Origin: Trissonchulus latispiculum
Lineage: Eukaryota > Nematoda > Enoplea > Enoplida > Ironidae
NCBI GenBank assembly: GCA_030248195.1
Contig: JASAND010028703.1
Location: forward strand, 1-64,000
Reading direction: 5' to 3'
Length of the DNA: 64,000 bases
A program made the translations under genes and the position numbers. Position 1 is the first letter of the stretch. The number at the start of each line of letters is the position of its first letter. The notes beneath the pieces are model-generated. The model saw only the letters and a list, made by a program, of their open reading frames with translations. It did no database searches and was not told the origin of the DNA. This document shows positions 12,048-23,243 of this stretch, one piece after another.

Positions 12048-12271
12048 CTTTTCTTCAAATCTTTCATTCCTGATTTCAACCTTTCACAATTCATAGACGT
12101 AAAGTAGAGATGTTATCATTGGTGTACTCGGTTTAAACCCTGGTTTGCTTTATATTTATTGGGATACACGCAACCTTATTATCCTGTTGTAGAGGATTGT
12201 GCTACGCTGGATCTACGTTCTAAGTTGTCGAGGCTAAATATGCCAGTGTGGAATTATATCAAATATTTTAG

Positions 12272-12335
12272 GCGTTTCTAATTCAAAATTAATCAAAGGT
12301 GATGCTAACTTCATGAACGGTCAAACTAAAATTGT
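12272..12335 (+). repeat. Segment duplicated at 16788-16850
   Basis: GTTTCTAATTCAAAA, TCAAAGGTGATG and TAACTTCATGAACGG are shared with 16788-16850 in the same orientation. Here the segment leads into the RNase H remnant. At 16.8 kb it does not, so that copy is a truncated second fragment of the same retroelement. Confidence 0.75.
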
Positions 12336-12390
12336 ACTAATTGTTAAATACTCGCAATGGGAGGATCAAGATCAACATGGAGAGTAAAAG

Positions 12391-12700
12391 CCTAAACCTA
12401 TAGCCTATGCTAGTAGATCTTTAGTTGGTGCAGAGAAACGTTATAAAATTGTCGTATTAGAAGTTTTAGCTGTAGTCTGGGTATGTAAGCACTTTCTGCG
12501 TTACCTACGTCATCGACAGTTTACTTGGTACACAGACAATGAAGCCCTGAAATATAATTTTGCAAATGTTGGAAATCAAGGTTATACTGAATTGCAGAGT
12601 GGGCTATAGCACTTTCTGAATTCAACTATCATACTGTACATAGTAATGGCGCAGATAATCCTGCAGCTGATTGCTTGTCTCGCAAACCACAACAGATTGG
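12391..12700 (+). pseudogene. Ty3/gypsy-type RNase H remnant
   Basis: The conceptual product shows hallmarks of the RNase H domain that follows reverse transcriptase in Ty3/gypsy polymerases: PIAYASRSL, then EKRY...EVLAVVWVCKHF, then FTWYTDNEALKY, and after a frame change HSNGADNPAADCLSRKP. The first frame runs 12391-12609 and stops at TAG; the rest reads in another frame, so at least one indel separates them. An in-frame stop also lies just upstream. No intact reverse transcriptase lies before it. This is a decayed, unexpressed pol fragment. Confidence 0.85.
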
Positions 12701-12706
12701 CGGTAA

Positions 12707-13148
12707 ATGGACGACGGTGAAGCTGAAGATACGAATCAAACTAGTAAATCTGTAAATAACTTTCAGTACGCATCCGATGAGTTCGACGTTACCAGTGACA
12801 TGTACCCTCCAGTTTTTGTCATTGAGCAATATACGCATGACCAATGGTCACAAGCATTTAAAACCAATCTCGACTTTAGTGCTGTCACTGATTATCTGCA
12901 AAAAGGTACATTACCTAATAACAATTTAACTTGGACTTTAATACGTGATCAATCAAATTGGACTTAAAGAAAATGGAATGTTGTATCGATTTAGCACTGA
13001 CCTTAACGGTAGAAAGAAAAAGTGTTCTGCGTTAACGTACGTAGCTAGAAAGCTTTGCAACTATATTTTAGAAATGCTTCATTCTGATATTGATACTGGT
13101 GGTCATTTGGATGTAACACAAACTCATTATAAGGTAGCTGTGAAGTGA
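12707..13148 (+). pseudogene. Retroelement pol linker and integrase zinc-binding remnant
   Basis: Continues the RNase H remnant in two frames (12707-12967, then 12945-13148). The second part contains MLYRF and, further on, LHSDIDTGGHLDVTQTHY. This matches the pattern of the N-terminal H2C2 zinc-binding domain of Ty3/gypsy integrases, where a histidine precedes a GH(L/M)G-like motif. The catalytic DDE core is not found downstream. The frame breaks show it is not functional. Confidence 0.7.
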
Positions 13149-13149
13149 A

Positions 13150-14803
13150 GGTTCTGGTTCTAGACGGCTTTCTCACCATCGCTATGTTCCCCCTCGTACG
13201 GCTCTCACCTTGCATATGGACTACCTTGTGGGAGCCTCGGTGGCCCCTTCTGAAGCCCATGGCTCCCCCAGGTCTTGTCGGGTGGAACGGTACGAACGTC
13301 TCTTGGCACACGTGAGGCCAAAATTCTTCATTCGGTGGACTGCATAACCAGCGTGTCACCTCTTCTGGCTTGGGCGCCTTCTCGCCCACCCTCTCCCACC
13401 CGCAATCTACAAAGTCTCGTCAGCAGTTGAACCGTTCCCGCTAGCACAGGCTTCGGCAGCATCTCGTCCGCAGGCTATTTATCCTCCTCCTCAGCATTTG
13501 CCGTTACTTCGTCTTCCAATGCAAATTCAGCCCTTGTCTCCGAAGCCGCTTCCTCCACCACCTCAAGAACGTCACATTGTCTCGGCTGAGGAACACTATT
13601 TTCATCCGTCTATTAAATTTATTCACGCACCGAGGGGTGGGTGGATTACCGGCGATTTTCCTGCTCACACAATGCCTATAGTGACGGTTGATTTGTTGCA
13701 TGAGTATTTAGTTGCACCTCCAGAGGGGCCAGTTTAGGTGAAACGCCACATCAAATACGAAAAATATACCACACCCAGAGTTCGTGAAACAACGCCATGA
13801 GCGTCCACCTATCTCAGTTCATGATGAAATGCCGTATGAGATGCAACCCTTCACAGGACCTCAGGAAATTGGCCCAGCGTTTGGGTCTTCGGTTCATTAC
13901 ATCAGAAACCATCATCCAAATTTTGTTCGATTTGGACTGCACTCAGAACTATATGAACAAATTGCGTATCTTGCTGACCCTCGGTCTACAATTGAATTCT
14001 CACAATCCATATTTTGTGGCTATTTACAACTATTGGTGGGAGCGACTGACTCGTAAAGATCTTCCACTTGCCGTCGGCCTATAAGAACTTTAACGAAAAT
14101 TTAGAAAACTTAATCCCAGGGAGTTTGGTCCACCGCACTCCTACTGAAGAGACGGCTGTTCCTTCAGACGATACGACGTCTTTTACGTTCGATATTCACT
14201 GTTATACCACCACCTTTTATTTTCCGATATCTCTATCGTGATGGTGTTCCAGTATTTGATTCTTTGAGTTTCTAGTGGGTTGGACGATGAATTTCTGCTC
14301 TGATTTTTGCAGATATTAGTATTCGTCCGGTTTATTTTATGAACAAAAGCTCTCTAAACCGTTTTCTTGTCTATCTGGACCGGGTTGAGGAGGGGTCCGT
14401 TTTACCAATTCAATCTGCTATTCACATTGCTCTGTCTCATCCGCCCATGGAGCCGCTGCTTGCCTTGAAGTATCTGCAAGTGGAATACTTCAAGGATCCC
14501 GGCTGTGTTGCTTCCAATTTGTAGAAACCTTGATGATCCGGACTCCGCTTATAGCAGATATGAAGTAAAGAAATTTGGTGCTTCTGAGCTTCTGCACGCA
14601 TACCGTAGCTAAAGGATCGGTACAGTCTCCCTGAGGGGGCGTGGCTAGCATGTCCCCTTTCTGGCAAAATTTGCTGCAGAGGAGTACATGCAGAAGCAGG
14701 TTTCCGCGGGGATCCTGCTTGCGTGCCATTTGGCATTCTACGGAAGAAGAGGGATCCCTGGCGCGTTCTCCAAAACCAAGTTTGCGGCGGCCCATTATTA
14801 ATC
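13150..14803 (+). pseudogene. Unidentified broken coding region
   Basis: A GC-richer tract with protein-like composition in a chain of frames. It includes a basic Ser/Pro segment (13150-13370), a Pro/Gln-rich segment leading to APRGGWITGDFPAHTMP (about 13390-13737), PYEMQPFTGPQE in one frame and YNYWWERLTRKDLP in another (13784-14084), LDRVEEG and ALKYLQVEYFKDPG (14339-14524), and a final stretch ending near ACHLAFYGRRG and a stop at about 14803. Repeated frame changes indicate decay. I do not recognise the family. A retroelement structural (gag-like) protein is possible given the neighbouring pol remnant, but the catalytic motifs needed to say so are absent. Confidence 0.5.
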
Positions 14804-16787
14804 TGTAAATGTGGCGGGGTAGAATTTTGCTGCTGGCGTGCATTGGCAGGCTGTTTTGTGTCACTGATTTGTGTTTGGGGGTATTACTGTTTTTACTACT
14901 GAAGTACCTGTCTGTAGTCAGTTCTATCACCTGTACCGTGTTTTCATTTTCAAATTACATCCTTCCCAATGATTTTCCTTTCAAATCGATAAATTTCGTC
15001 AAAATTTGTGGCTTTCTTGATTCTATTATGTTTACGAAGAGCAGGTACTCGAGGAGTTTCTTATTTATTCCTTTTGTTTTCCCTGTTATTATTTTTTTAA
15101 CCGAAACTATTTACAATTTTATTAGGCAAAGTAGCTTGCCATACCCTGGCGGTCCGTGATTGCTAGCCGCCTGCAATCGCCCTTAGGGTGGCCTTATATT
15201 AGCACTGCAATCTGTTGTGACTTCTTTGTTTTGCTGGTAGGCCTAGCTATCTAGCTAGCTACCTAGCTTTGTGGTTGTTTGCGTAAGTTGTGTCGTATTT
15301 CTTTCCGGATTTGTTTTGCTTCTACTGTTGTTGTTACTACTTGTCCCTCACCCTCTCCTGTTCTCTCTGACTGCCAGTGCTTCTCCGCTGATTACTGTTG
15401 TCATGTACTATTGTCCCCTGGTCACGGTAAGCTACAGGTTATCCTTGGTTCTAAGTGCTTCCATCTAGTTATCGGGTCAGTGATATTTACGGTGATGTAG
15501 TGGTGGTGGTTTAATGTCTATGCCTTGGTCTATCTACCGTACCACCTGTAGAATTCCTGGTGAACTTTTATTTTGAAGTCTATTTTGTGATTGTATGTCT
15601 AAATTTTATGTCTCTAGCCTCGAAAGTCCCCTTCTCCTTTCTTCTTTTGAACTAGTTTTGTTTGAACTTTTGAACCGGCTACCGGCCTAGAGCAGTTTGC
15701 AGTGCAGTTATTATAGCTGATAGACTTTTGGTTGTTATCTTAGAAAATTAGCACAGCATAGCATAGAAAATTAGCATATTAGATTTGGAGTTCACTTTAA
15801 GCTTAGTTGCTCTATTTTGTAAATTTCTGATTGGTGATTTGCATCCCAGCTTTCGGCCCAGCCTTTTCCCAGCCTCAAACACTAATCGCGAATTTATTTT
15901 GTCTAAAAATCTTGTCTATACTTTTTCTGCCATTGTAGCCTTAATACCTTGCCATGTCAACTGCAGCTATTTTTGAATCAAGTGTGCTTTATTTTTGCTT
16001 GCTTTAATACGTGGCATTGTTTAATTTATTTAATGCATGGCATTGTGTATGATTCTGTTTTTTAATCATTGGGGTTCTTGTTTGCTTTGGTGACTGTTCT
16101 CCTGGAGCAGGCCGATCTTACAACTTCCATCTTCGGAGAATGAATTTCGTCTATTCTTGCTATATCAAATATCCAGGAGCTATTTCTTGGTCTTTTTACA
16201 AAGTTTTGTCCATAAAAAGGTGGCTTCCGTACTTTTTGGTTCGTTCTTGGGTGAATGTTTTGAATTTTAGGGTCTTCTCCGGAGTGGAAATTTTGCTATC
16301 TTTCGTCCTCCCTGAGATACTTATTCTGTCTCTTAACGGTGTTTCTATCTATAAATGTAATTCCGATGCCTATTTTTCGGAACCCATTGATGTTGTCGCG
16401 TGTCGCAGAGTACTTTTGTCTTTACGTAGGTCTTTGTCCTGGCTCAAGGGTGTCCCCAGCCGTTCTTGTCCTTGTTTAGTCCGTGTAGTCCGTGTGTATT
16501 TGTCCAGTCTGTGTTTCCCGATATGTTCCGGAGTAGTTTTAGCTGTGTCTGGGAGCATCCGTGTGTAGTAGGTAGGGGCCCTAGTAGTGTTCCGGAGAGG
16601 TCGACCTTGAGGGACACGCATAAATTTTAACGTTCCGTTGATTTCTAAAAACGCATTTTATCTGTGCTAGTAAGGTTCGCTACGTTGGCGAACTCTACTT
16701 TAATACTAAACATTGAGTGCTTGGTCGCAGCGAGGTCGCGGGTTTCAAAAGAAGGGTAATTTGTCGAGTTGTTTCAAGTATTTCAGA
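14804..16787. other. T-rich non-coding stretch, possibly LTR or UTR
   Basis: Long T-rich tracts give spurious hydrophobic frames (14809-15159, 15271-15468, 16140-16568). A local CTAGCTAGCTACCTAG cluster is at 15247-15267. It sits between the broken coding region and the second fragment of the gypsy-like element, so it may be that element's untranslated or LTR sequence. No LTR pair is demonstrated. Confidence 0.4.
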
Positions 16788-16850
16788 TGTTTCTAATTCA
16801 AAAGTATTCAAAGGTGATGTTAACTTCATGAACGGACAAACTAAAACGTT
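16788..16850 (+). repeat. Second copy of the 12272-12335 segment
   Basis: See 12272-12335. The match starts near TTGTCGAG (about 16758) and is lost after ACTAAAAC, so this is a truncated fragment. Confidence 0.75.
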
Positions 16851-17425
16851 ACTGTCGTGTTCGTTCCAAGGCCGGACTTAGCCAATTCACGGTTCTCCTT
16901 CAATTTTGGGCTGGCACAGTTAGGTACGGTAAAGATTTGAGGTACTGAGAGGCAGTTGGGGAAAGCGCCTGTTTTTCATGCTCTGATAGTTTTAGGCGCC
17001 AACAGTTGTTGAATTTGGGTTTGGTGTCTCGCCTTTTCTATTTTAAGACATGCCTTTTGGTGTCTAACCTGACACCGTTCTGGTTAGGCTAAAATTATTG
17101 TCAGTGAAATATATTTTTGTATGGAATCAGTAAATTTGCGTAACTCTTTAGTTTTTTCCAATCTTAATACTCCTATAAAATACCTCCCGAATTTTTCAAT
17201 AGTAAAAACATTAAGCTCAAGGTTTGGTCACACCAGCACGAAGTTTATTGCCTAAGTATGATGGTACGTACGATTACGTACGTACCAAGTACGATTGATC
17301 AGATACGCTATTGTCAGATGAAAGTGCTTTTTATATAGTAGAACAGAAACAAAAAACGCATATAAGACAAAACAGATAAAGAATAACAAATCTTTGAATT
17401 CTACAAAAGCTACATGTTATCTTAC
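16851..17425. other. No gene recognised
   Basis: Mixed sequence with a short CGTACG-rich palindromic stretch near 17265-17295. Nothing else is supportable. Confidence 0.45.
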
Positions 17426-17505
17426 GTTCGTGTACATCGTGTAGCAGCCCTTTCCAAGCAGTTGATGTAAGGCCTCATTCTGTTGCTTGCGGCGTTGCAT
17501 ACGTT
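17426..17505 (-). CDS. Candidate internal exon
   Basis: On the minus strand an acceptor (TTATTTGTAG) precedes an 80-bp open stretch and a strong donor (GTAAGA) follows it. It encodes about 26 residues starting RMQRRKQQNEALHQLLGKGC, with a basic, glutamine-rich, helix-like composition. A possible upstream 23-bp mini-exon (VETFIRSG, around 17588-17615) is also flanked by splice-like sites. The domain is not recognised. Confidence 0.4.
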
Positions 17506-17940
17506 CTACAAATAAATTTACAAATAAAATAACAGTAGCAGAGAAGAGAGCAAAAACTCAAAATCCCGATGTAAGAGTCGCATACCACATACCCGCTGCG
17601 AATAAAGGTTTCAACCTGTGAAAAAATTTTATGTAATGAATTTTTGAAGTTTCTTGTCTTGTTTGGATTTAAAACACCAAATCCATCCACGAGCTCTTAT
17701 AGAGCAGATGTGCTCTTATAAATCTCAGGAAGCTGTTTTAGACTGCGAAGAATCAAAAAGTTAAAGTATATAAGTTAATTTTAGACATCGCCAAGTTTGC
17801 CGTCACTTTCACTCTATTCAAGGAACGTATATCTGAATCTTGTGATTCTGATTATTTTTAAGAGAAATTTATTAGAAATCTTTTAGTATCTGCTTTTAAA
17901 TGAAACATAGAAATTAATCCATCAAACTAGCTCATATATG

Positions 17941-17941
<1 letters not shown>

Positions 17942-18005
<64 letters not shown>

Positions 18006-18017
18006 TATATATATATA
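17942..18017. repeat. TA microsatellite
   Basis: Alternating AT with one AAAT interruption. It immediately precedes the second copy of the hairpin-tipped dispersed repeat, as the TA/TG tract at 231-302 precedes the first. Confidence 0.97.
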
Positions 18018-18021
18018 CAAG

Positions 18022-18200
18022 AAACAAAAATGCTCCTCTGGAGCATGAAAAAAGTAATATGGGTGATGGTGAGGTTGCAAAATCAAGATAGGACTAGCCT
18101 TTAAAATGCTTAATATGGGGCTAGGTTGAAAAATAGAAGAGGACTAGGTTGTGAGCGAATTAATATGGGCACAGCTTCGCCGAACAACCCAATAAGCGTT
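18022..18200 (+). repeat. Dispersed repeat with hairpin tip, copy 2
   Basis: The tip hairpin ATGCTCC...GGAGCAT is at 18030-18046. The body matches 423-570 (GGTGAGGTTG, AAATCAAGA, AGAAGAGGACTAGGTTGTG, GCGAATTAATATGGGCAC). Both plus-strand copies follow an AT microsatellite. Confidence 0.75.
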
Positions 18201-18591
18201 ATTCACCGAGAAAAAAACAAACGCGCGGTAACTATCGCCCAGTGCAAAAATTCGAAGTTTCGAATTCGAACCAAAAGTATGGTGGTACTTGTAGTACTAC
18301 TCGAGTTGTTTACGATGGTAACCTTTTTACCACCGCCGGACCTCTAATTAGCTGGCACCAGGACAACACGGTCTCCAGGGGGCCGCGCAGACGCCTTTAT
18401 ACCCATATTATCTACCCATTATTCGGTCTCTAGCGACATTGCACACGTTGTATAATTAAGTTAAATTGACTAAGGCAGAAAACAGCGAAGAATCAACAAG
18501 ATGATCCCTAAAAGGTGCAATGTTTTACACCTGAGCTTGAAGTGCTGTGCTCGAACACTGATGTTTGATACTAATTTTACTATGCCGTTTT

Positions 18592-19328
18592 GGCCCATGT
18601 CAAGATAAAAGTTAGAACCCCCAGAACCCCCATCAGAAAAAAGGAGGTTCTCAATTTTTTCATGCGTTTGTATCCAGCACTCGGTGACTATGCTACGAGA
18701 CTACGTTGCGGATCTATTCTGTCTGAAACTTTACGTCACGATATGTTTATATTGTATTTAATTGTATCTCAGTCATCAAATATGTGGCATATAACTGGGG
18801 TGTACTTAGGGGGGGGGGGGGTCCTCCTGGCTTCTCTCACAAATTTAGACTGAAAAATCTGAAAAGTTTGTGGAAATAACATTCAATGTGCACAATATGG
18901 GTGTCAATCGGATGCTGACGACAAGATGAACAAGATCGCAATATATATACGTTCAGGCAACGAACCCAGTTTTCAAAATCCCCGCACTCCCTAACCCTCA
19001 GAACCTCCAGCAAACACTTAAAACTAGATAGTAGAGGATCAAATCTCCTGAAAAAAATTTCAGAACCCCCAGAACCCCAAGAACCCCTATCAAAAATTTG
19101 AAACTAAATATATGTAGTTACGGATCAAATCTCATCAAAAAGTTAAGAACCCCCAAGAACCCCCAGAACCCCCATCAAAAAATGAAACTACACATAGTCA
19201 TAGATCTAATCTCTACAAAAAATTAAGAACCCCAGAACCCCAAGAACCCCCATGAAAATAAAAGCTCCAAGAAAAACAATTAGTAGATCAGAACGCATCA
19301 AAAAGTGACTTTTATCTTGACATGGGCC
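18592..19328. mobile_element. Inverted-repeat element with internal minisatellite
   Basis: A perfect 21-bp terminal inverted repeat starts GGCCCATGTCAAGATAAAAG at 18592-18612 and is reversed at 19308-19328. The interior holds a minisatellite (about 18985-19300) of roughly 75-bp units made of AGAACCCCC blocks followed by ATCAAAAA...GAAACTA. No transposase frame is present, so this is non-autonomous. I could not find a clean target-site duplication, so the superfamily is unassigned. Confidence 0.75.
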
Positions 19329-19977
19329 GTAGTTTTTTCATTCAGAAGAATCTGCTTTCTGGCATGACCGCTTCAGCAGTGTGACTTTTGATAACCGAGA
19401 TACGTCAAACTGTCAATGCTTTAAAGTCCAAAACAACTTTGTCTGCGATCTGATCACTGCATCAAATTAAAGTTTTGGCTCAAAATTGTTAATTAGTCAG
19501 GTTTAGATGCATACAAACCTACAGTGGAAAAGATCTTAAATACTATTGAGACCGTTTCTGCAATCCGTTAATCTAGTTTATTTTATCTATTTTAATTTTT
19601 TAGCTAATAATTCGGCCATAATCGAATAATGTAATGTTAATGTAATAGTACGGCTATGCTATATTTGACGTTGGCAGTAGCTTGACTTCACTTTCACTTT
19701 CAAACTTTTTTGCGAAGTACAAAATATAAAAACAGTTGGCGTTTGCGGTTCGGAAAATGAAAATTAGTGCAAGAAACCAGTCGCAATGTTTAAGAACCTG
19801 ACCGGAAATCACCACCGGTGTAATTGATTTAAACAAGTCCCTGGAAATATTAAAGTTGCGGATTTGAAAGCCTTAGGTTTTTCATAAAAGGTCAAGTTTG
19901 CACTTGTATTGCAAGTCAAATGATTTGCGAACTGCAAGCCCGCTTGTACAAAAGCAGTTAGAATATCTTTCTTTATT
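19329..19977. other. No gene recognised
   Basis: Ordinary AT-rich sequence. Its right part may be a strongly diverged continuation of the transposon copy that follows. Confidence 0.4.
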
Positions 19978-20730
19978 CCTGCTGCGCCTCAGCGCAGCAG
20001 GTCTCTTATGTTTACTCGGCCCATGCTCTTACACGCATTTTGCTTGAAAAAGATAGGTTTCTCCACAAAAGCGTGTGTGCAGTGGTTTAAGATAGGGCCG
20101 GCGCCGGCATCTTTTGCGTGTGAATTTCTAATTTCCAATGTTTCTACTTGCAATCAATGTAATTACGCATATGTGAAAGTAAACTGCTTCGCTAATCTGA
20201 CAGTTCCGTATTCTGTATTCTGATGACTCATCAAATTTTTAATTAACTGCTCAGCGAAAATTCTTCTATGCATAAAACAGATGAAGAGATAGCTAGGCAA
20301 ACTACACATTTTTCCATCATTTATCGGTGTATCGGTAATTTGTTCAAATATCTTATAAAAATCATACAACGTTTTGCACGTATAGTGGGTCTTTCCCATT
20401 ATCCCCCCATAGCTTCGTAGAAGTACTGAAGATGCACACTTTGACGGATTGAGTTGAAATTTGGTAGGGGTAGGTTTTCGGACGTGCTGATTTCAAAAAT
20501 GCAAAAATTTTAAAATTTTAAAAAAATGTTTAAAAATTTTAAAATTTTAGTCTGGTAAGGGGGGAACAAGAGGAACCGAAAACTTTTTTAGTTTCTGTTA
20601 ATATGCAGGAAAGCCAGTTATAAACAATTATTGGCTGCGCAGCAGGCTTACAATTTACTAAAATGTTCGCCCAACGGAAACACACCTTTTGCACAAAATA
20701 TTGCTTGTTTTGGACTGTTTTTAACCACAC
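19978..20730 (-). mobile_element. Inverted partial copy of the 60.5-63.2 kb transposon
   Basis: The reverse complement matches 61155-63032 in three blocks. These cover the region around GACCTGCTG and GCAAAATGCGTGT, the region around CCACTGCACACACGC, and the region from GATGCCGG to TTTGTGCAAAAGGTGTGTT. It lacks the two segments that interrupt the 60-kb copy. It therefore records the empty insertion sites at 20076-20077 and 20617-20624. Confidence 0.85.
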
Positions 20731-21341
20731 CTAAGAAACAGTTGTTGTTTAAATAATACATAAATTCCAATTAACTATGAAAACTTGCTTAGCTATTTCC
20801 TCTCGTTGACAGAATTATTAAATATCAGAGTTTCACCTGAACAGTGAATCAGTGTTATGTACTTATAGTACGGCCAAACAATGTGTGTATAAACTTTGAT
20901 CGTTCCTAACAGGTAAGTCTTAGGAGTATACCCCAACAATGTTGTATATTTAGGATTTTCAGGAACTCGAGATATAAATTTTTTCAGTTTTCACCCAATC
21001 TTTAGCGCAATCAAAATTTCGTCCCTCTGCACATTTTGGATCTTTGAAGTTTTTCACAAAAATGCATTCAATTTTCAGCATTCCAGGCTTTTACAGTTTC
21101 CGGATTTTTAGATTTTCTCCAAAACCACAAGCTGGATATCATTATAAATCTCTTAACGAGCTGAACAGCTGTTGTAATACTAGAATGAACTCTTGAAAAT
21201 GCACTCAATCCACGGGATTCGCGAGAACCGGATTTTCTGGAACTTAAAAACTTTTTAAGTACCCCACAATATGTGTAAAATTAGAAAGCTTTTGATGAGG
21301 TGAGCATGTTTGTTAATAGAGCCAGCTCGCAAACAATGCGT
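20731..21341. other. No gene recognised
   Basis: AT-rich. Short diverged similarity to the left part of the 60.5-kb transposon is possible but not secure. Confidence 0.4.
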
Positions 21342-21387
21342 TCACTTTTCGAAACTCACGAAGAACGTCCAAACTAGAGCTTAATCC

Positions 21388-21660
21388 GGAATTCCCAGAG
21401 TTGGTCGTGGGCCGCGGGAACCCGCGGGGCTGGGCGGGTATTGCCAAATTTCAATATCCGCACTACCTGCGCGGGAATTTGTGCGGGCCTAACCTAAAAA
21501 TTTTAACTATTTTTGTCTATAACTAAGTGAAATTTACTAGTTAAACAGAACATACTGCATTTGTATTTTCACCTCTAATTTAGTTATGAAAGTTTTCTGA
21601 ACTGTAATAGTGCGTCTGTGCTGCTTTGCTTGACAGAGCGGACCAGTCATCTCCGCACGA

Positions 21661-21757
<97 letters not shown>

Positions 21758-22507
21758 ATATATATGTTTAAGATGAAAAATGGCCACTACGCACGAAGGC
21801 CAATATAGGCACAGGAACAGCTCCAACGGAACCAAGAACGGGAACATGAATAAGGAACAAAACAGCTTTTTGAAAAAGGAGCGGAAGCCTCATTTTAGGA
21901 TCAGGGGCAAAAACTGGGTTCTGACAAGAACAGGAACGGAGACCTATTTTTCGGAAAGAAATTCATTTTTAGGAGCAGGACCGAAAACAGATGTTTCTTA
22001 GCAGCAACCACAACTCCAGTTTTATTTCAGTTATAGGAACGGGAGTCTAATGTCAAACAGGGTCTATTTTACACCCATAATTTCCAGCTTTAAGCATATT
22101 GGAGCTTGCGGGTGGTCGGTCAATGTATAAAAATCTTATTTGTTAAACTAAATCCGCATTAAGAAAAGTCATAGTGAGATTACATACAAGGTAATATCAA
22201 AGCAGGCCACAAAGAAATGATGATTTTTATTTTTCATTTATCTGTTTTAATTTTCAAAAAATCTAATGCACTGTTTGCTTACAACGCATTTTTACGATTG
22301 CTTCAGAGTATATTTCCCACTTAGAAAGTTAACGATAAAACAGATTTACCTAATAAAATGAAAATTGCGGGTAAAATTGAGTTTTCCACATGAGCGGGGC
22401 GAAAAAATTTTGCGGGTATCTTGCGGGTATCACTTGTCTGCGGGCCACGGGCCGCGGGGCGGCGGCGGGTAGCAAAAATCCGGCACGCGACCAACTCTGG
22501 GAATTCC
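21388..22507. mobile_element. hAT-like non-autonomous element, left copy
   Basis: A perfect 8-bp target-site duplication GGAATTCC (21388-21395 and 22500-22507) flanks an element of 1104 bp (21396-22499). Its terminal inverted repeats start CAGAGTTGGTCG. Subterminal regions are GC-rich with CCGCGGG and CGGGTA phrases in opposite orientations, typical of hAT elements. The interior is AT-rich with a TA microsatellite at 21664-21754 and no transposase. The 8-bp duplication and the terminal sequence support hAT. Confidence 0.85.
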
Positions 22508-23100
22508 TGAATTCTAAAATTCCTGAATTCTGGGAATTCGATGCTTTGCTAGACACAGACGTTGGTTCTAATACAAGATTTGTTCAGCTAATTAAGAGCT
22601 CATATTTATATTGTACGGAATTGGAGAATATTTTTAGTATCCGAAAAATCCGGTTTAATTAATTTAATTTAATTCAATCCGATCTTTTCTTGGCTCAAAA
22701 TTTTCCAGACCGTGTAGCGCACTTCTGGAGTGCGTTGGGTCCCGGATCCCCCTGTTATAGCTCGGGGTATTTGTTCTTCTGCTAGAGCAGGTGTGCCTCA
22801 AAGAGTGTTTTTATTCTTTAAAAGCCCAGCTTAAAGCTGAACCCACAGCTTCAACACAGGCACAGCGTAGTGTAGAATTCGTTGAACTTTGTTACTTATA
22901 CAAATAAGATTGACTTTATTTCAAGCGGCAGCACTTCGAATGTCTTCGAATGTCCGTAATTCTCCGATCAGTAATTCCGCTAATTATATTTTTTGCAGGT
23001 TTTGCTAAGGTATGTATGATACGTAAAGTGTTCTAATTTCATAAAGTATTGTCATCCAGTCTAGCCGATATGACCGGATGCCTGTTACCAATGAACTTAC

Positions 23101-23243
23101 CAGATACACAGCAAACCCTATGATTGCAGTTATCACTGGAGATTGAAGAAGACCCATGACAGCAAACCAACTGGTAACAATGTAGAAATATAGGAATCTG
23201 AGAGCGCAAGCGTAGCGGACTGCTTTGACGAACTGATACAGCT
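23101..23243 (-). CDS. Candidate exon encoding membrane segments, left copy
   Basis: A minus-strand open stretch ends at a strong donor (GTAAGT at 23095-23100). It encodes a hydrophobic peptide with two likely transmembrane segments: around RFLYFYIVTSWFAVMGLL and, directly after, PVITAIIGFAVYL. A short charged start (ELYQFVKAVRYAC) precedes them. The acceptor is weak and the exact 5' border is uncertain. The family is not recognised. The identical stretch in the right A copy is at 39211-39353. Confidence 0.4.

Noticed and set aside
14809..16568. Hydrophobic open frames that look like membrane proteins
   Set aside because: The DNA is T-rich, so Phe, Leu and Val dominate by base composition. 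No consistent frame and no conserved motif.
21626..21847. Ile/Tyr repeat proteins
   Set aside because: Pure translation of the TA microsatellite, and likewise at 37730-38003.
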